A stretch of 64,000 nt of DNA from Streptomyces filipinensis (GTDB taxonomy: Bacteria > Actinomycetota > Actinomycetes > Streptomycetales > Streptomycetaceae). The stretch covers positions 434,001 to 498,000 of the forward strand of contig NZ_BMTD01000003.1 of the NCBI RefSeq assembly GCF_014649495.1, given 5' to 3'. Below the pieces are notes generated by a model, which had not been told where the DNA came from, did not search any database, and worked only from the letters and a program-made list of their open reading frames with translations. Below, piece by piece: positions 34,683 through 43,576 of this stretch. Position 1 is the stretch's first letter. Every line of letters starts with the position of its first letter. A program made the position numbers and the translations under genes.

Positions 34683-36338
34683 TCACTCCCGCGGCGTCAG
34701 GCCCCCCGTGGCGAGGCCCTCACGGGCGACTTCGGCGAGCCGCCGGCTGAGCTCGTCCACCTTGCGCACACCGTCCTCGAACGCCGACAGGGCCCGGAAG
34801 GCGGACCCGTACCGACGCTGATCGTCGATGCCCATGCGGGGGATGCGTGAGCCCCTGGCGTCGGGGCGGTGGGTCCCGCCGGTGCTCGTGGACCGGCGCG
34901 CGTGGGCGGAGTTGCGCAGGAACCCCCGCAGGTAGTCCGTGTCGAGCTGGTCGCTGGCCGAGACCGGCTCCGGACCGTCGTAGGCGACGAGTCCGGCGCG
35001 GGCGAGGTCCGCGACGCTGGTGGTCGCGCCGTCCAGTGAGCCCGCTCCGTCGCCCGGCCCGAGCTCGGGCAGGAGGGCGGCGAGCCGGCGCAGCTCGTCC
35101 CCCAGTTCCCTGCGCAGGGCGGCGTACTCGTCGGGGAAGTCGCGGTGCCGGGCCCGCAGATGGCTGCCCGGGGTGAGGTCGACGGTGTCGTCGAGGAGCT
35201 CGATCAGCGGCACGTCGGCGACCTGGTCGGGACGTGGTTCAAGGGGCCCGTCGGGAGCGTTGCCGGTGAGGTCGACCATGCGCACGGTGTGGTGCGTGTC
35301 CGCGCCTGCCCCGTTCTCGGGGCGCCGCAGACACCACAGATGGACCGGCAGGGCGTGCGAGGTCGCCGTCCCCGGTGGCAGAGCGACCACTTGGCGCACG
35401 ATGCCCCGGCGCACGAGCTCGGCCCGGATGCGGCGGCCCGCCCTGCGGTAGGCGACCGAGGCCGGCATGACCATGAGGACGTGGCCGCCGCGCCCGGTGC
35501 GCGCGTAGGCGTGCTGGAGCCAGGCGAGTTCCCCCTCGGCCTTGGACGGGGTCCCGAGCTCCCAGCGGGCGTCGAGCAGCAGTTCCTCCCGTCCCCACTC
35601 CGTCACGCCGGCCGGCGGGTCGCAGACGACCAGGTCCGCCCTGAGCTCCGTCCAGGTGTCCGCACGCAGGGAGTCGCCTGCCACGATGCTCGCCCGCGGC
35701 CGGCCCAGGAGGCCGGCGCGGAGCTGCGCGAAGCGGGCGTTGTCGGCGTCCGCCTCCTGGCCGTGGCAACGCGTCCCCGCACCGGGGGCGACGGACAGGA
35801 GCAACACCCCGATGCCGCAGGCCGGATCGAGGACGGTGGCGCCGGCGGGCAGTTCGGGAGCGAAGTGGCACACGGCGCGCACCACCCGCTCGGAAGTCAC
35901 CTGGTCCGATCCCGCCCGCCGGGCGGAGTCCATGAAACGTTCCGTCAGCCCGTTCACCAGGTCGACGGGCGCCGCGGTGCGGGCGAGCTCGCGCACCCGG
36001 GCGGCCACGTCGTCCGGCAGTCCCGGCGCGTCCTCCCCGGCCAGCACCGCGGCCACCCCCGCCAGGCCCGCGGCCATCTGCTCCCCGTAGGCGGCCCGCA
36101 GCGCCTGCCACAACTCGGCCTCGGGGGACACCTCCTGGCCCTTGCGCTGCCGGTCCAGCCATTCCTGGACCTCGGTGAGCGCGTAGAGCGGACTGTTCGC
36201 GGCTCCTCCCGCCGGCGCGGGGAAGTCGTCGTGGCGCCGGCGCCAGTTGGAGACGGCGGCCCGGGTGACTCCGGCCAGCCGTGCGATCTCGGCACCGGTG
36301 ACAAGAGGGCCGGCCGGGGAGGCGCCAGTGTCCGTCAT
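34683..36338 (-). CDS. HTH plus N-6 methylase-like protein with degenerate catalytic motif
   Basis: 551 residues from ATG 36338. Residues 14-50 are a MerR/AlpA-like winged HTH (TGAEIARLAGVTRAAVSNWRRR). The middle is an HsdM-type class I methylase fold with motif I VLDPACGIG (Asp171-Gly175). The catalytic motif IV, normally NPPY/F/W, reads CDPPAG (Asp240-Ala243), losing both the Asn and the aromatic residue that grips the flipped adenine. The C-terminus (about 380-551) is helical and could recognise a DNA target. It converges on the methylase operon with 21 bases to the small ORF. It may be a DNA-binding, SAM-sensing regulator of the island rather than an active enzyme. GTG 36353 is an alternative start; no clear ribosome site precedes either. 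Confidence 0.8.
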   Translation of the reverse strand: MTDTGASPAGPLVTGAEIARLAGVTRAAVSNWRRRHDDFPAPAGGAANSPLYALTEVQEWLDRQRKGQEVSPEAELWQALRAAYGEQMAAGLAGVAAVLAGEDAPGLPDDVAARVRELARTAAPVDLVNGLTERFMDSARRAGSDQVTSERVVRAVCHFAPELPAGATVLDPACGIGVLLLSVAPGAGTRCHGQEADADNARFAQLRAGLLGRPRASIVAGDSLRADTWTELRADLVVCDPPAGVTEWGREELLLDARWELGTPSKAEGELAWLQHAYARTGRGGHVLMVMPASVAYRRAGRRIRAELVRRGIVRQVVALPPGTATSHALPVHLWCLRRPENGAGADTHHTVRMVDLTGNAPDGPLEPRPDQVADVPLIELLDDTVDLTPGSHLRARHRDFPDEYAALRRELGDELRRLAALLPELGPGDGAGSLDGATTSVADLARAGLVAYDGPEPVSASDQLDTDYLRGFLRNSAHARRSTSTGGTHRPDARGSRIPRMGIDDQRRYGSAFRALSAFEDGVRKVDELSRRLAEVAREGLATGGLTPRE

Positions 36339-36381
36339 GGGCCCAGCGTACACGCGCCGTCACCATCTCCCGGGGAGCCGC

Positions 36382-36394
36382 CCGTTGACAACGT
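36382..36394. promoter_or_regulatory. Second copy of CCGTTGACAACGT, in the 337-base gap at the island's right edge
   Basis: The 13-mer is identical to that at 20899-20911 and lies about 45 bases upstream of the HTH-methylase start, as expected for an operator of that minus-strand gene. The rest of the gap (36339-36675) carries the leader of the plus-strand Pls-like gene. No other gene, dre-type box or strong hairpin was seen there. Confidence 0.5.
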
Positions 36395-36675
36395 ACACAG
36401 ACCGGTTCCGCCGTGTGAACATTTCGTGGAGACCGCCTGGGGCGGCCGCGGCCGGGCGCCGGGTGCGGCGGTCGCGGGGACTGCTGTTCGGGTGATTCAC
36501 GCCGCGCCCCATTCGGGCACGTGACCAAGGAATACGGACGCCTGGCGCAATTCTCCGCGCCCGGGGCGATCGACGAGGAGTGGCAGCCTCACGGCTGTCT
36601 GCCCACACTGAATATGCCGGTTCGCACCAGGAAAGAGCCGGCCACCGGCGTTTCACACGTCCTCCAGGAGTTCGC

Positions 36676-39252
36676 ATGGTGGAGCAGTCCTCCGAGGTCC
36701 ATATATCCGGTCCGGACAAACCTGCCGTCACCTTGCGCGACAGCGGACCGGACACCAGGGAGACCGAACGGAGACTCGCGGAGGCACTGGCCGACGTGAC
36801 AGGCGCCGCGCAGGTTCCGGTCGACGGCCATTTCTTCACCGACCTCGGCGCCAATTCCCTGGTCATGGCCCAGTTCTGCGCGCGGATAAGGAAAAGGCCG
36901 GATCTGCCCTCGCCGTCCATGAAGGACATCTACCGGTACCCCACCGTCCGCAGCCTGGCGGCGGCCCTCGCACCGGCCGCCCCGGCGCCCGACGCGGCGG
37001 CACCGTCGCAGGCCGTGGCGGCGCCGGCTCCCCGGGAGCACGGAAAGCGGCGGAGTCATGTTCTCTGCGGCACCTTCCAGTTGCTGTTCTTCCTCGGCTA
37101 CTCCCTTGTCTCCGGGTTCGTCACCGCCGCCGGATACGAGTGGATCGCCACCGGCTCGGGCATCGCCGACACCTACCTGCGGTCGCTTCTGTTCGGAGGC
37201 ATCGGGTTCATCGTTCTGTGCGCCTTCCCGGTCGCCGCGAAATGGCTCCTCGTCGGCCGCTGGAAAACGGGCGAGTTCCCCGTGTGGGGCCTGGCGTATC
37301 TGCGCTTCTGGCTCGTCAAGGTGCTGCTCCACGCGAATCCGATGGTTTTCCTCACCGGAACCCCGCTGTACGTGCTGTATCTGCGGGCCCTCGGCGCGCG
37401 GATCGGCAAGGGAGTCACGATCCTCTCCCACTCGGTACCGGTCTGCACCGACCTGCTCACGATCGGCGCCGGCACGGTGATCCGCAAGGACTCGTTCCTC
37501 CTCGGATACCGGGCACACGAGGGACGCATCCAGACCGGCCGGATCACGCTCGGCCGGGACGTGTACATCGGCGAGAAGACCGTCCTGGACATCGACACCT
37601 CGATGGGCGACGGCGCTCAGCTCGGTCATGCCTCCGCCCTGCACCGCGGCCAGGCGGTCCCGGACGGTGAGCACTGGCACGGCTCGCCGGCGGAACCCAC
37701 ACAGATCGACTACGTGCGGGTCGCGCCGGCCAGGTGCGGCACCGCGCGCCGGGCCTGGTTCGGCTGCGGGACGCTGGCGCAGCTGTTCCTCCTGTACATT
37801 CCGCTGGCCGTCGGCGGGGTGTACATGCTGTTCCTGGAGGTACCGGCCATCGGCAACCGGCTCGACCCGCAGACGGCCCCGCTGAAGCGGTCCGAGCTGA
37901 TCCCCGACGCGCTGGAACTCTCGCTCGTCCTGTTCTTCGGCTTCGTCGTCCTCGGCCTGGTCGCCCTGTACACGGTTCCGCGGCTGCTGAGCCTGGCCGT
38001 CGAACCCGACCGGGTCTATCCGCTCTACGGATTCCACTACGCGGTCCACCGGGCGTCGGCCCGCATGACGAACATCAAGTTCTTCGCGTGGCTGTTCGGT
38101 GACAGCTCCTACATCGTCCACTATCTGCAAGGGCTCGGATACGATCTGTCACGGGTCGAGCAGACCGGCTCGAACTTCGGCACCGAGGTGCAGCACGAGA
38201 CCCCGTTCCACGTCTCCGTCGGCAGCGGCACGATGGTGGCCGACGGACTGTCCGTCGTCAACGCGGACTACTCCGGCACGTCGTTCCGGGTGTCCACCGC
38301 GACGATCGGGCCGCGCAACTTCCTCGGCAACAACATCGCCTACCCCGCGGGGGGCAGAACAGGGGCCAACTGTCTGCTGGCGACGAAGGTGATGGTTCCC
38401 CTCGACGGCGAGGTCCGGGAGAACGTGGGGCTCCTCGGCTCGCCGTGCTTCGAGATCCCCCGGTCGGTGGAACGTGACGCACGGTTCGACGACCTCAGGA
38501 CCGGCGACGCGCTGCGCCGCAGCCTCGCCGCGAAGAACCGCTACAACCTCCGCTCGATGGCCGTCATGCTGTTCGCGCGCTGGCTGCACACCTTCGCCCT
38601 CACCCTCTTCGGGCTCGCGTCGGTGGACCTGTACGGAGTGCTCGGCCATGTGGTGATCGGCGGATACCTGGCCTTCACGCTCGCCTTCAGCACCCTGTAC
38701 TTCGTCCTGGTGGAGCGCTGCATCGCGTGGTTCCGTGGCCTGCGCCCCCGGTTGTGCTCCATCTACGACCCGTACTTCTGGTGGCACGAGCGCCTGTGGA
38801 AGGTGCCGGACCACTACCTCAACCTCTTCAACGGAACGCCCTACAAGGCCCTGGTGTGGCGGCTGCTCGGCGTACGCATCGGCCGCAGGGTGTTCGACGA
38901 CGGCTGCTACCTGACCGAGCGCACGCTCACCACCATCGGCGACGACTGCACCCTCAACGCGGGGAGCAAGATCCAGTGCCACTCGCAGGAGGACGGCACC
39001 TTCAAGTCCGACCGTTCCACGCTCGGCGCCGGCTGCACGCTGGGCGTCGCCGCCCATGTGCACTACGGCGTGACCATGGGCGACGGTGCGGTACTGGCAC
39101 CCGATTCCTTCCTCATGAAGGGCGAGGAAGTCCCCCCGAACGCCCAGTGGGGTGGCAATCCCGCCGTGGACATGCCCGAGGCCGACCAGCGGCTCCCCGG
39201 TACCGGCCGGGCCACGCCGACAGTAAACGCCCGTGCGGCGACCGTGAGCTGA
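36676..39252 (+). CDS. Pls-like membrane peptide synthetase lacking an adenylation domain (T-TM-C1-C2-C3)
   Basis: 858 residues. Residues about 28-100 are a carrier (T) domain with the phosphopantetheine site DLGANSL (Ser61). It then follows epsilon-polylysine synthetase (Pls): membrane helices about 131-153 and 168-190; a left-handed beta-helix acyltransferase-like domain (about 235-345, LGARIGKGV, LTIGAGTVI); helices about 365-388 and 413-437; a second such domain (about 460-640); two more helices (about 645-700); and a third domain ending near 840. Pls has an A domain before T; here it is absent, so the amino acid must be loaded in trans, presumably by the adjacent NRPS. ATG 36676 is chosen because AGGAG lies five bases before it. 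It leads a five-gene operon. Confidence 0.85.
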   Translation: MVEQSSEVHISGPDKPAVTLRDSGPDTRETERRLAEALADVTGAAQVPVDGHFFTDLGANSLVMAQFCARIRKRPDLPSPSMKDIYRYPTVRSLAAALAPAAPAPDAAAPSQAVAAPAPREHGKRRSHVLCGTFQLLFFLGYSLVSGFVTAAGYEWIATGSGIADTYLRSLLFGGIGFIVLCAFPVAAKWLLVGRWKTGEFPVWGLAYLRFWLVKVLLHANPMVFLTGTPLYVLYLRALGARIGKGVTILSHSVPVCTDLLTIGAGTVIRKDSFLLGYRAHEGRIQTGRITLGRDVYIGEKTVLDIDTSMGDGAQLGHASALHRGQAVPDGEHWHGSPAEPTQIDYVRVAPARCGTARRAWFGCGTLAQLFLLYIPLAVGGVYMLFLEVPAIGNRLDPQTAPLKRSELIPDALELSLVLFFGFVVLGLVALYTVPRLLSLAVEPDRVYPLYGFHYAVHRASARMTNIKFFAWLFGDSSYIVHYLQGLGYDLSRVEQTGSNFGTEVQHETPFHVSVGSGTMVADGLSVVNADYSGTSFRVSTATIGPRNFLGNNIAYPAGGRTGANCLLATKVMVPLDGEVRENVGLLGSPCFEIPRSVERDARFDDLRTGDALRRSLAAKNRYNLRSMAVMLFARWLHTFALTLFGLASVDLYGVLGHVVIGGYLAFTLAFSTLYFVLVERCIAWFRGLRPRLCSIYDPYFWWHERLWKVPDHYLNLFNGTPYKALVWRLLGVRIGRRVFDDGCYLTERTLTTIGDDCTLNAGSKIQCHSQEDGTFKSDRSTLGAGCTLGVAAHVHYGVTMGDGAVLAPDSFLMKGEEVPPNAQWGGNPAVDMPEADQRLPGTGRATPTVNARAATVS

Positions 39253-39265
39253 GGAAGGACGTGCG

Positions 39266-42200
39266 ATGGGAACGCGCGTGGAGACGGACCGGCCGGAGCG
39301 GGAGTTCTGGAGCCGGGTGCTGACCGCCGGCGGTGCCACCGCCGTGCCCCGGTGGACACGGGAGCCGGTGGCCGGAACGGCCGAGCAGGAGACGGCGGTC
39401 CCGGACGACGTGGCGGACGCGGTCCGCTCACTGGTACGGCGGTCGGGCGTGCCGATCAGCGCGCTGCTGCTGGCGGCGCACGCCAAGGTGTTGTCCGCGC
39501 TGTCCGGGGAGCAGGAGGTCGTGACGGGGTACACCGCCGGCGTGCACGGCGAGCCGCTGCCCTGCCGGCTGACCGTCTCCCCGGGATCCTGGCGGGACCT
39601 GGTGGCGGCCACCGAGCACACCGAGGCGGAGCTCCTCGCGGCCCGGGAGTTCCCGGTGGCGGAGCTGCGCCGGGAGCTGGGGCTGACGGAGCCGTCGTAC
39701 GAGGTCGTGTTCGGGCCCATGGGCGACGACGAGGCCCACGTCGACGACGGTGTGCTGCACGTGCGCTGGTGCGACCGGGGTGGACGGCTGATGCTGCGCC
39801 TGAGGTTCCGCACGGACGTGCTGGACACCGCGGCCGCGGCCCGGATCGGCGGCTACCACCTGGCGGCGCTGCGGTCGATGGCGGCGGACGTGCACGCCGA
39901 CCACACGCGGCAGAGTCTGCTGTCGGCGGACGAGAGGCAGGAGCAGCTGGAGGGGCTGGCCGGCCCCCGCAGGCCATTGCCGGACGCACGGGCGCACGAA
40001 CTGTTCGAGCAGCGGGTACGGGCGCATCCGCAGGCGGTGGCGGCCGTGCACGGCGAGCAGGAGTGGACGTACGGAGAGCTCAACCGGCGCGCGAACCGGC
40101 TGGCGCGGGCGCTGCTGGCACGGGGGCTGGGCCCGGAGGACGTGGTCGCCGTCGTCACCGAACGCAACCTCGACTGGCTGGCGGCGACGCTGGCGGTGTT
40201 CAAGGCGGGGGGCGCGTATCTGCCGATCGAGCCGCACTTCCCGGCCGGCCGCATCACGGCAACGTTGTCGCGCGCGGGGTGCCGGCTGGTCCTGACCGAA
40301 TCCGGCAGCACCCACACCCTCGAGCAGGCGCTGGACACCCTGCCCGGTTGCCAGAAGCTGCTGGTCGACGCGGCGTACGCGGAACCGCACGACGACGGCG
40401 ACCTCGGCACCCCGATCGACGCCGGCCGGCTCGCCTACATCTACTTCACCTCCGGCTCCACCGGCGAGCCCAAGGGGGCGATGTGCGAGCACGCGGGCAT
40501 GCTCAACCATCTCCACGCCAAGATCGACGACCTGGGCATCGGCGAGGGCGGGGTCGTGGCGCAGACGGCGCCGCAGTGCTTCGACATCTCGCTGTGGCAG
40601 CTGATCTCGGCGCTGCTGGTCGGCGGCCGGACCCTGCTGGTCGAGCAGGACGTGATCACGGACGTGGAGCGCTTCGTGGACACGCTCGAACGCGGCCGGG
40701 TCGGCGTGGCCCAGGTGGTGCCCTCCTACCTGGAGGTCGTGGTCTCCTACCTGGAACAGCACCCACGCGCACTCCCGGACCTGCGGTGCGTGTCGGTGAC
40801 CGGGGAGGCGCTGAAGCGGGAGCTGGTGCAGCGCTGGTTCGCGGTCCAGCCGGGCATCCGGCTGCTCAACGCCTACGGCCTGACGGAGACCTCGGACGAC
40901 ACCAACCACGAGGTCCTGGACGCCGTACCCGACCGGGTGCTGCTGGGACGCGCGGTGGGCAACGTGCGCGTCTACGTCGTGGACGAGCAGCTGTCCCTGG
41001 TACCGCTGGGCGCCCCGGGGCTGATCGCGTTCTCCGGTGTCTGTGTGGGCCGGGGGTACGTCAACGATCCCGAGCGGACCCGCGAGGCGTACCGGACGGA
41101 CCCCTACCGGCCCGGTGAACGGCTCTACCTGGGCGGTGACTGGGGGCGCTGGCACCCCGGCGGCAAGCTGGAGTTCCTCGGCCGGCGGGACAACCAGGTC
41201 AAGATCCGGGGCTTCCGGATCGAGATCGGCGAGATCGAGAACTCCCTGCTGCGGGTGGACGGCGTCCGGGACGCCGCGGTGGTCGTCGCCGAGCGGGCCG
41301 GCGGGAGCAAGCAGCTGATCGCCTTCTACACCGGCACCCGACAGCCGCCGCAGGCGCTGCGCGAGGCGCTCGGGGCGGCGCTGCCCGGCTACATGGTCCC
41401 GTCGGCCTTCCACTGGCGGGACGGGCTTCCGCTGACCGCCAACGGCAAGACCGACCGCAAGGCGTTGACCCGGCTGGCGGAACAGACGATGCCGGCCGCC
41501 GAGGAGGACGGGGCGGGCGGGGACCTGCTCAGCCCCACCGAGCGGAGGCTGGCGGCGGCCTGGGCCGAGCTGCTGGGGGTGCCCGAGCGGCGGATCGGCC
41601 GCAGGGACCACTTCTTCGACTCCGGCGGCACCTCCCTGACCGCGGTCAAACTCAGCATCGCGCTCGACCGGGCGGTCTCCCTGAAGGACATCACCCGGCA
41701 CCCCGTGCTCGCCGACCTGGCCGCCCTTCTGGACGGCACGGCCCGGCGGCGCCCGGAGCTGCTGCAGCCGCTGACGACGGCGGGCGGTACGCCGGAGTGC
41801 GCCCTGGTGTGCTTCCCCTACGCGGGTGGCAACGCGGTCAACTTCCAGCCGGTGGCGAGCGCGTTGGCGGGCAGCGGCATCGCCGTCCTCGCGGTGGAGC
41901 TGCCCGGCCACCACCTGGCCGCGCACCCCGAGCCGTTCGCGCCGATCGAGCAGGTCGCCGAGCAGGTCGCCGCCGAGATCACGGCGCGCGGCCCCGGCCG
42001 GGTCATGCTGTGGGGCCACTCCTCGGGCGCCGCGCCGGCCGTCGAGACGGCCAGGCGGCTCCAGGAGCGCGGTGTACGGGTGACGCGGCTGTTCCTCGCC
42101 GCGCACCTGCTCGGCAACGCCGCCGACCGCACCGCCGCCATCGCCGACCTGGCGAGCCGGAGCGACGCCGAGATCGCGGCGCGGCTGACCGCGGACGGCG

Positions 42201-42529
42201 GCTACACCGAACTCGCGGAACTGAACGAGCAGCACGCCCGGCACATCGGCGCCGCCTACCGGCACGACTGCCTGTCCGCGCACGCCTATTTCCGCGCCGC
42301 CCTGGAGAACCCGCCGCCGGTGAAGCTGGCCGCCCCCGTCCTGGCGGTCGTCGCCGCCGACGACCCGTACACGGACGGCTACCCGCACCGGCACCGGGAC
42401 TGGCTGCTCCTGGCCGAACACGTCGATCTGTACGAACTGGCCGACGGGGGCCACTACTTCCCGCGCACCCGTCCGGCCCAGGCGGCACAGGCCGTCCTGA
42501 GCGCGGCCGTCCCCCTTGCCTCCTCCTGA
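39266..42529 (+). CDS. NRPS: partial C - A - T - TE, predicted to load Dap or Dab
   Basis: 1,087 residues. The first ~230 resemble only the C-terminal half of a condensation domain, without HHxxxDG, so condensation activity is unlikely. The A domain (about 240-735) has FTSGSTGEPKG, CFDIS and NGKTDRK (Lys728). Reading the specificity positions by eye gives D-I-W-S-S-T-A-D-D-K, close to codes I recall for 2,4-diaminobutyrate or diaminopropionate. T domain about 755-825 (DSGGTSL, Ser790). Thioesterase about 840-1085 with GHSSG (Ser919), an Asp in AADDPYTDG and His in GGHYF. It starts 13 bases after the Pls-like gene with GGAAGGA as ribosome site. It probably activates Dap and may pass it to the Pls-like carrier, with the TE releasing or hydrolysing product. 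Confidence 0.88.
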   Translation: MGTRVETDRPEREFWSRVLTAGGATAVPRWTREPVAGTAEQETAVPDDVADAVRSLVRRSGVPISALLLAAHAKVLSALSGEQEVVTGYTAGVHGEPLPCRLTVSPGSWRDLVAATEHTEAELLAAREFPVAELRRELGLTEPSYEVVFGPMGDDEAHVDDGVLHVRWCDRGGRLMLRLRFRTDVLDTAAAARIGGYHLAALRSMAADVHADHTRQSLLSADERQEQLEGLAGPRRPLPDARAHELFEQRVRAHPQAVAAVHGEQEWTYGELNRRANRLARALLARGLGPEDVVAVVTERNLDWLAATLAVFKAGGAYLPIEPHFPAGRITATLSRAGCRLVLTESGSTHTLEQALDTLPGCQKLLVDAAYAEPHDDGDLGTPIDAGRLAYIYFTSGSTGEPKGAMCEHAGMLNHLHAKIDDLGIGEGGVVAQTAPQCFDISLWQLISALLVGGRTLLVEQDVITDVERFVDTLERGRVGVAQVVPSYLEVVVSYLEQHPRALPDLRCVSVTGEALKRELVQRWFAVQPGIRLLNAYGLTETSDDTNHEVLDAVPDRVLLGRAVGNVRVYVVDEQLSLVPLGAPGLIAFSGVCVGRGYVNDPERTREAYRTDPYRPGERLYLGGDWGRWHPGGKLEFLGRRDNQVKIRGFRIEIGEIENSLLRVDGVRDAAVVVAERAGGSKQLIAFYTGTRQPPQALREALGAALPGYMVPSAFHWRDGLPLTANGKTDRKALTRLAEQTMPAAEEDGAGGDLLSPTERRLAAAWAELLGVPERRIGRRDHFFDSGGTSLTAVKLSIALDRAVSLKDITRHPVLADLAALLDGTARRRPELLQPLTTAGGTPECALVCFPYAGGNAVNFQPVASALAGSGIAVLAVELPGHHLAAHPEPFAPIEQVAEQVAAEITARGPGRVMLWGHSSGAAPAVETARRLQERGVRVTRLFLAAHLLGNAADRTAAIADLASRSDAEIAARLTADGGYTELAELNEQHARHIGAAYRHDCLSAHAYFRAALENPPPVKLAAPVLAVVAADDPYTDGYPHRHRDWLLLAEHVDLYELADGGHYFPRTRPAQAAQAVLSAAVPLASS

Positions 42530-42571
42530 ATCCCGTCCACCGAACAGGCGGTCGACCGAAAGGAAACCGAG

Positions 42572-43576
42572 ATGCCGTCCTCATCCCTGGCCTCACCCCC
42601 CGACGTGGAGTTGCGGCCCGACCGGCCGGCACTGCTGCGCGTCGACGCCCCGGGCGATACCCCGAGCTGGGCAGCCGAGCACCGCGAGGCGCTGCGCGCG
42701 CTGGTCACCGAGCACGGGGCGCTGGTCGTCCGCGGCCTCGGGCTGCGGGACCCGGACACCGTCGGTGCCGTCTTCGCGCGTCTGGCCGGTGAGCTCATGA
42801 CGGAGCGGGAGGCGTTCGCCCCGCGCGAGGCGCACGGCCCGGGGCTGTACTCCTCGACACCCTGGCCTGCCAACCAGCCGATGTGCATGCACCACGAGCT
42901 GAGTTACCCGCTGCAGGTGCCCGGTCTGATGCTGTTCGCGTGCCTGACCGCACCCGAGCAGGACGGGGCGACCGCGGTGGCCGACGCCGAGGAGGTCCTG
43001 CGGGCGCTGCCCACCGGGCTCACCGAACGGTTCGAGCGGGAGGGCTGGCTGCTGACCCGCTCCTACAACGACGAGATCGGGGCGTCGCTGGCGGAGTCGT
43101 TCGGCACCGCCGACCGCGCCGGGATCGAGCGCTACTGCCGGGCCAACGCCATCGACTTCACCTGGCTGGCCGACGGATCGCTGCGCACCGAACAGCGCCG
43201 CAGCGCCGTCGTACGGCATCCGGTCACGGGCCGGCGCTGCTGGTTCAACCAGATCGCGTTCCTCAACGAGTGGACGCTGGCCCCGGAGGTGCGCGAGTAC
43301 CTGGTGGACCTCTACGGCCCGGACGGCCTGCCGTTCAACACCCGCTACGGCGACGGCAGTCCGATCGGCGAGGACGTCGTCCAGCTGCTCAACAGCACCT
43401 ACGAGGCGCACACCCGGCGCGCGCCCTGGCAGGCCGGTGATCTGCTGCTCGTGGACAACATCCGCACCGCGCACAGCAGGGAGCCCTTCACCGGAGAGCG
43501 GCAGGTCCTGGTCGGCATGGGCGAGCCCGTGCGCCTGGCCGACGCCCTCCCGACCCCGGAGGCGAGCGAGCGATGA
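42572..43576 (+). CDS. TauD/clavaminate synthase-like Fe(II)/2-oxoglutarate oxygenase
   Basis: 334 residues. The metal triad begins with HHEL (His107 and Glu109; HxE as in clavaminate synthase-type members rather than HxD) and ends with the distal His in TAHSREPF, followed by the Arg that binds 2-oxoglutarate (GERQVLVGMG). This subfamily hydroxylates free or carrier-bound amino acids, so beta-hydroxylation of Dap or of the peptide is likely. AAAGGAAACCGAG precedes the ATG; its stop overlaps the next start (ATGA), so it is coupled to the SbnB gene. Confidence 0.85.
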   Translation: MPSSSLASPPDVELRPDRPALLRVDAPGDTPSWAAEHREALRALVTEHGALVVRGLGLRDPDTVGAVFARLAGELMTEREAFAPREAHGPGLYSSTPWPANQPMCMHHELSYPLQVPGLMLFACLTAPEQDGATAVADAEEVLRALPTGLTERFEREGWLLTRSYNDEIGASLAESFGTADRAGIERYCRANAIDFTWLADGSLRTEQRRSAVVRHPVTGRRCWFNQIAFLNEWTLAPEVREYLVDLYGPDGLPFNTRYGDGSPIGEDVVQLLNSTYEAHTRRAPWQAGDLLLVDNIRTAHSREPFTGERQVLVGMGEPVRLADALPTPEASER

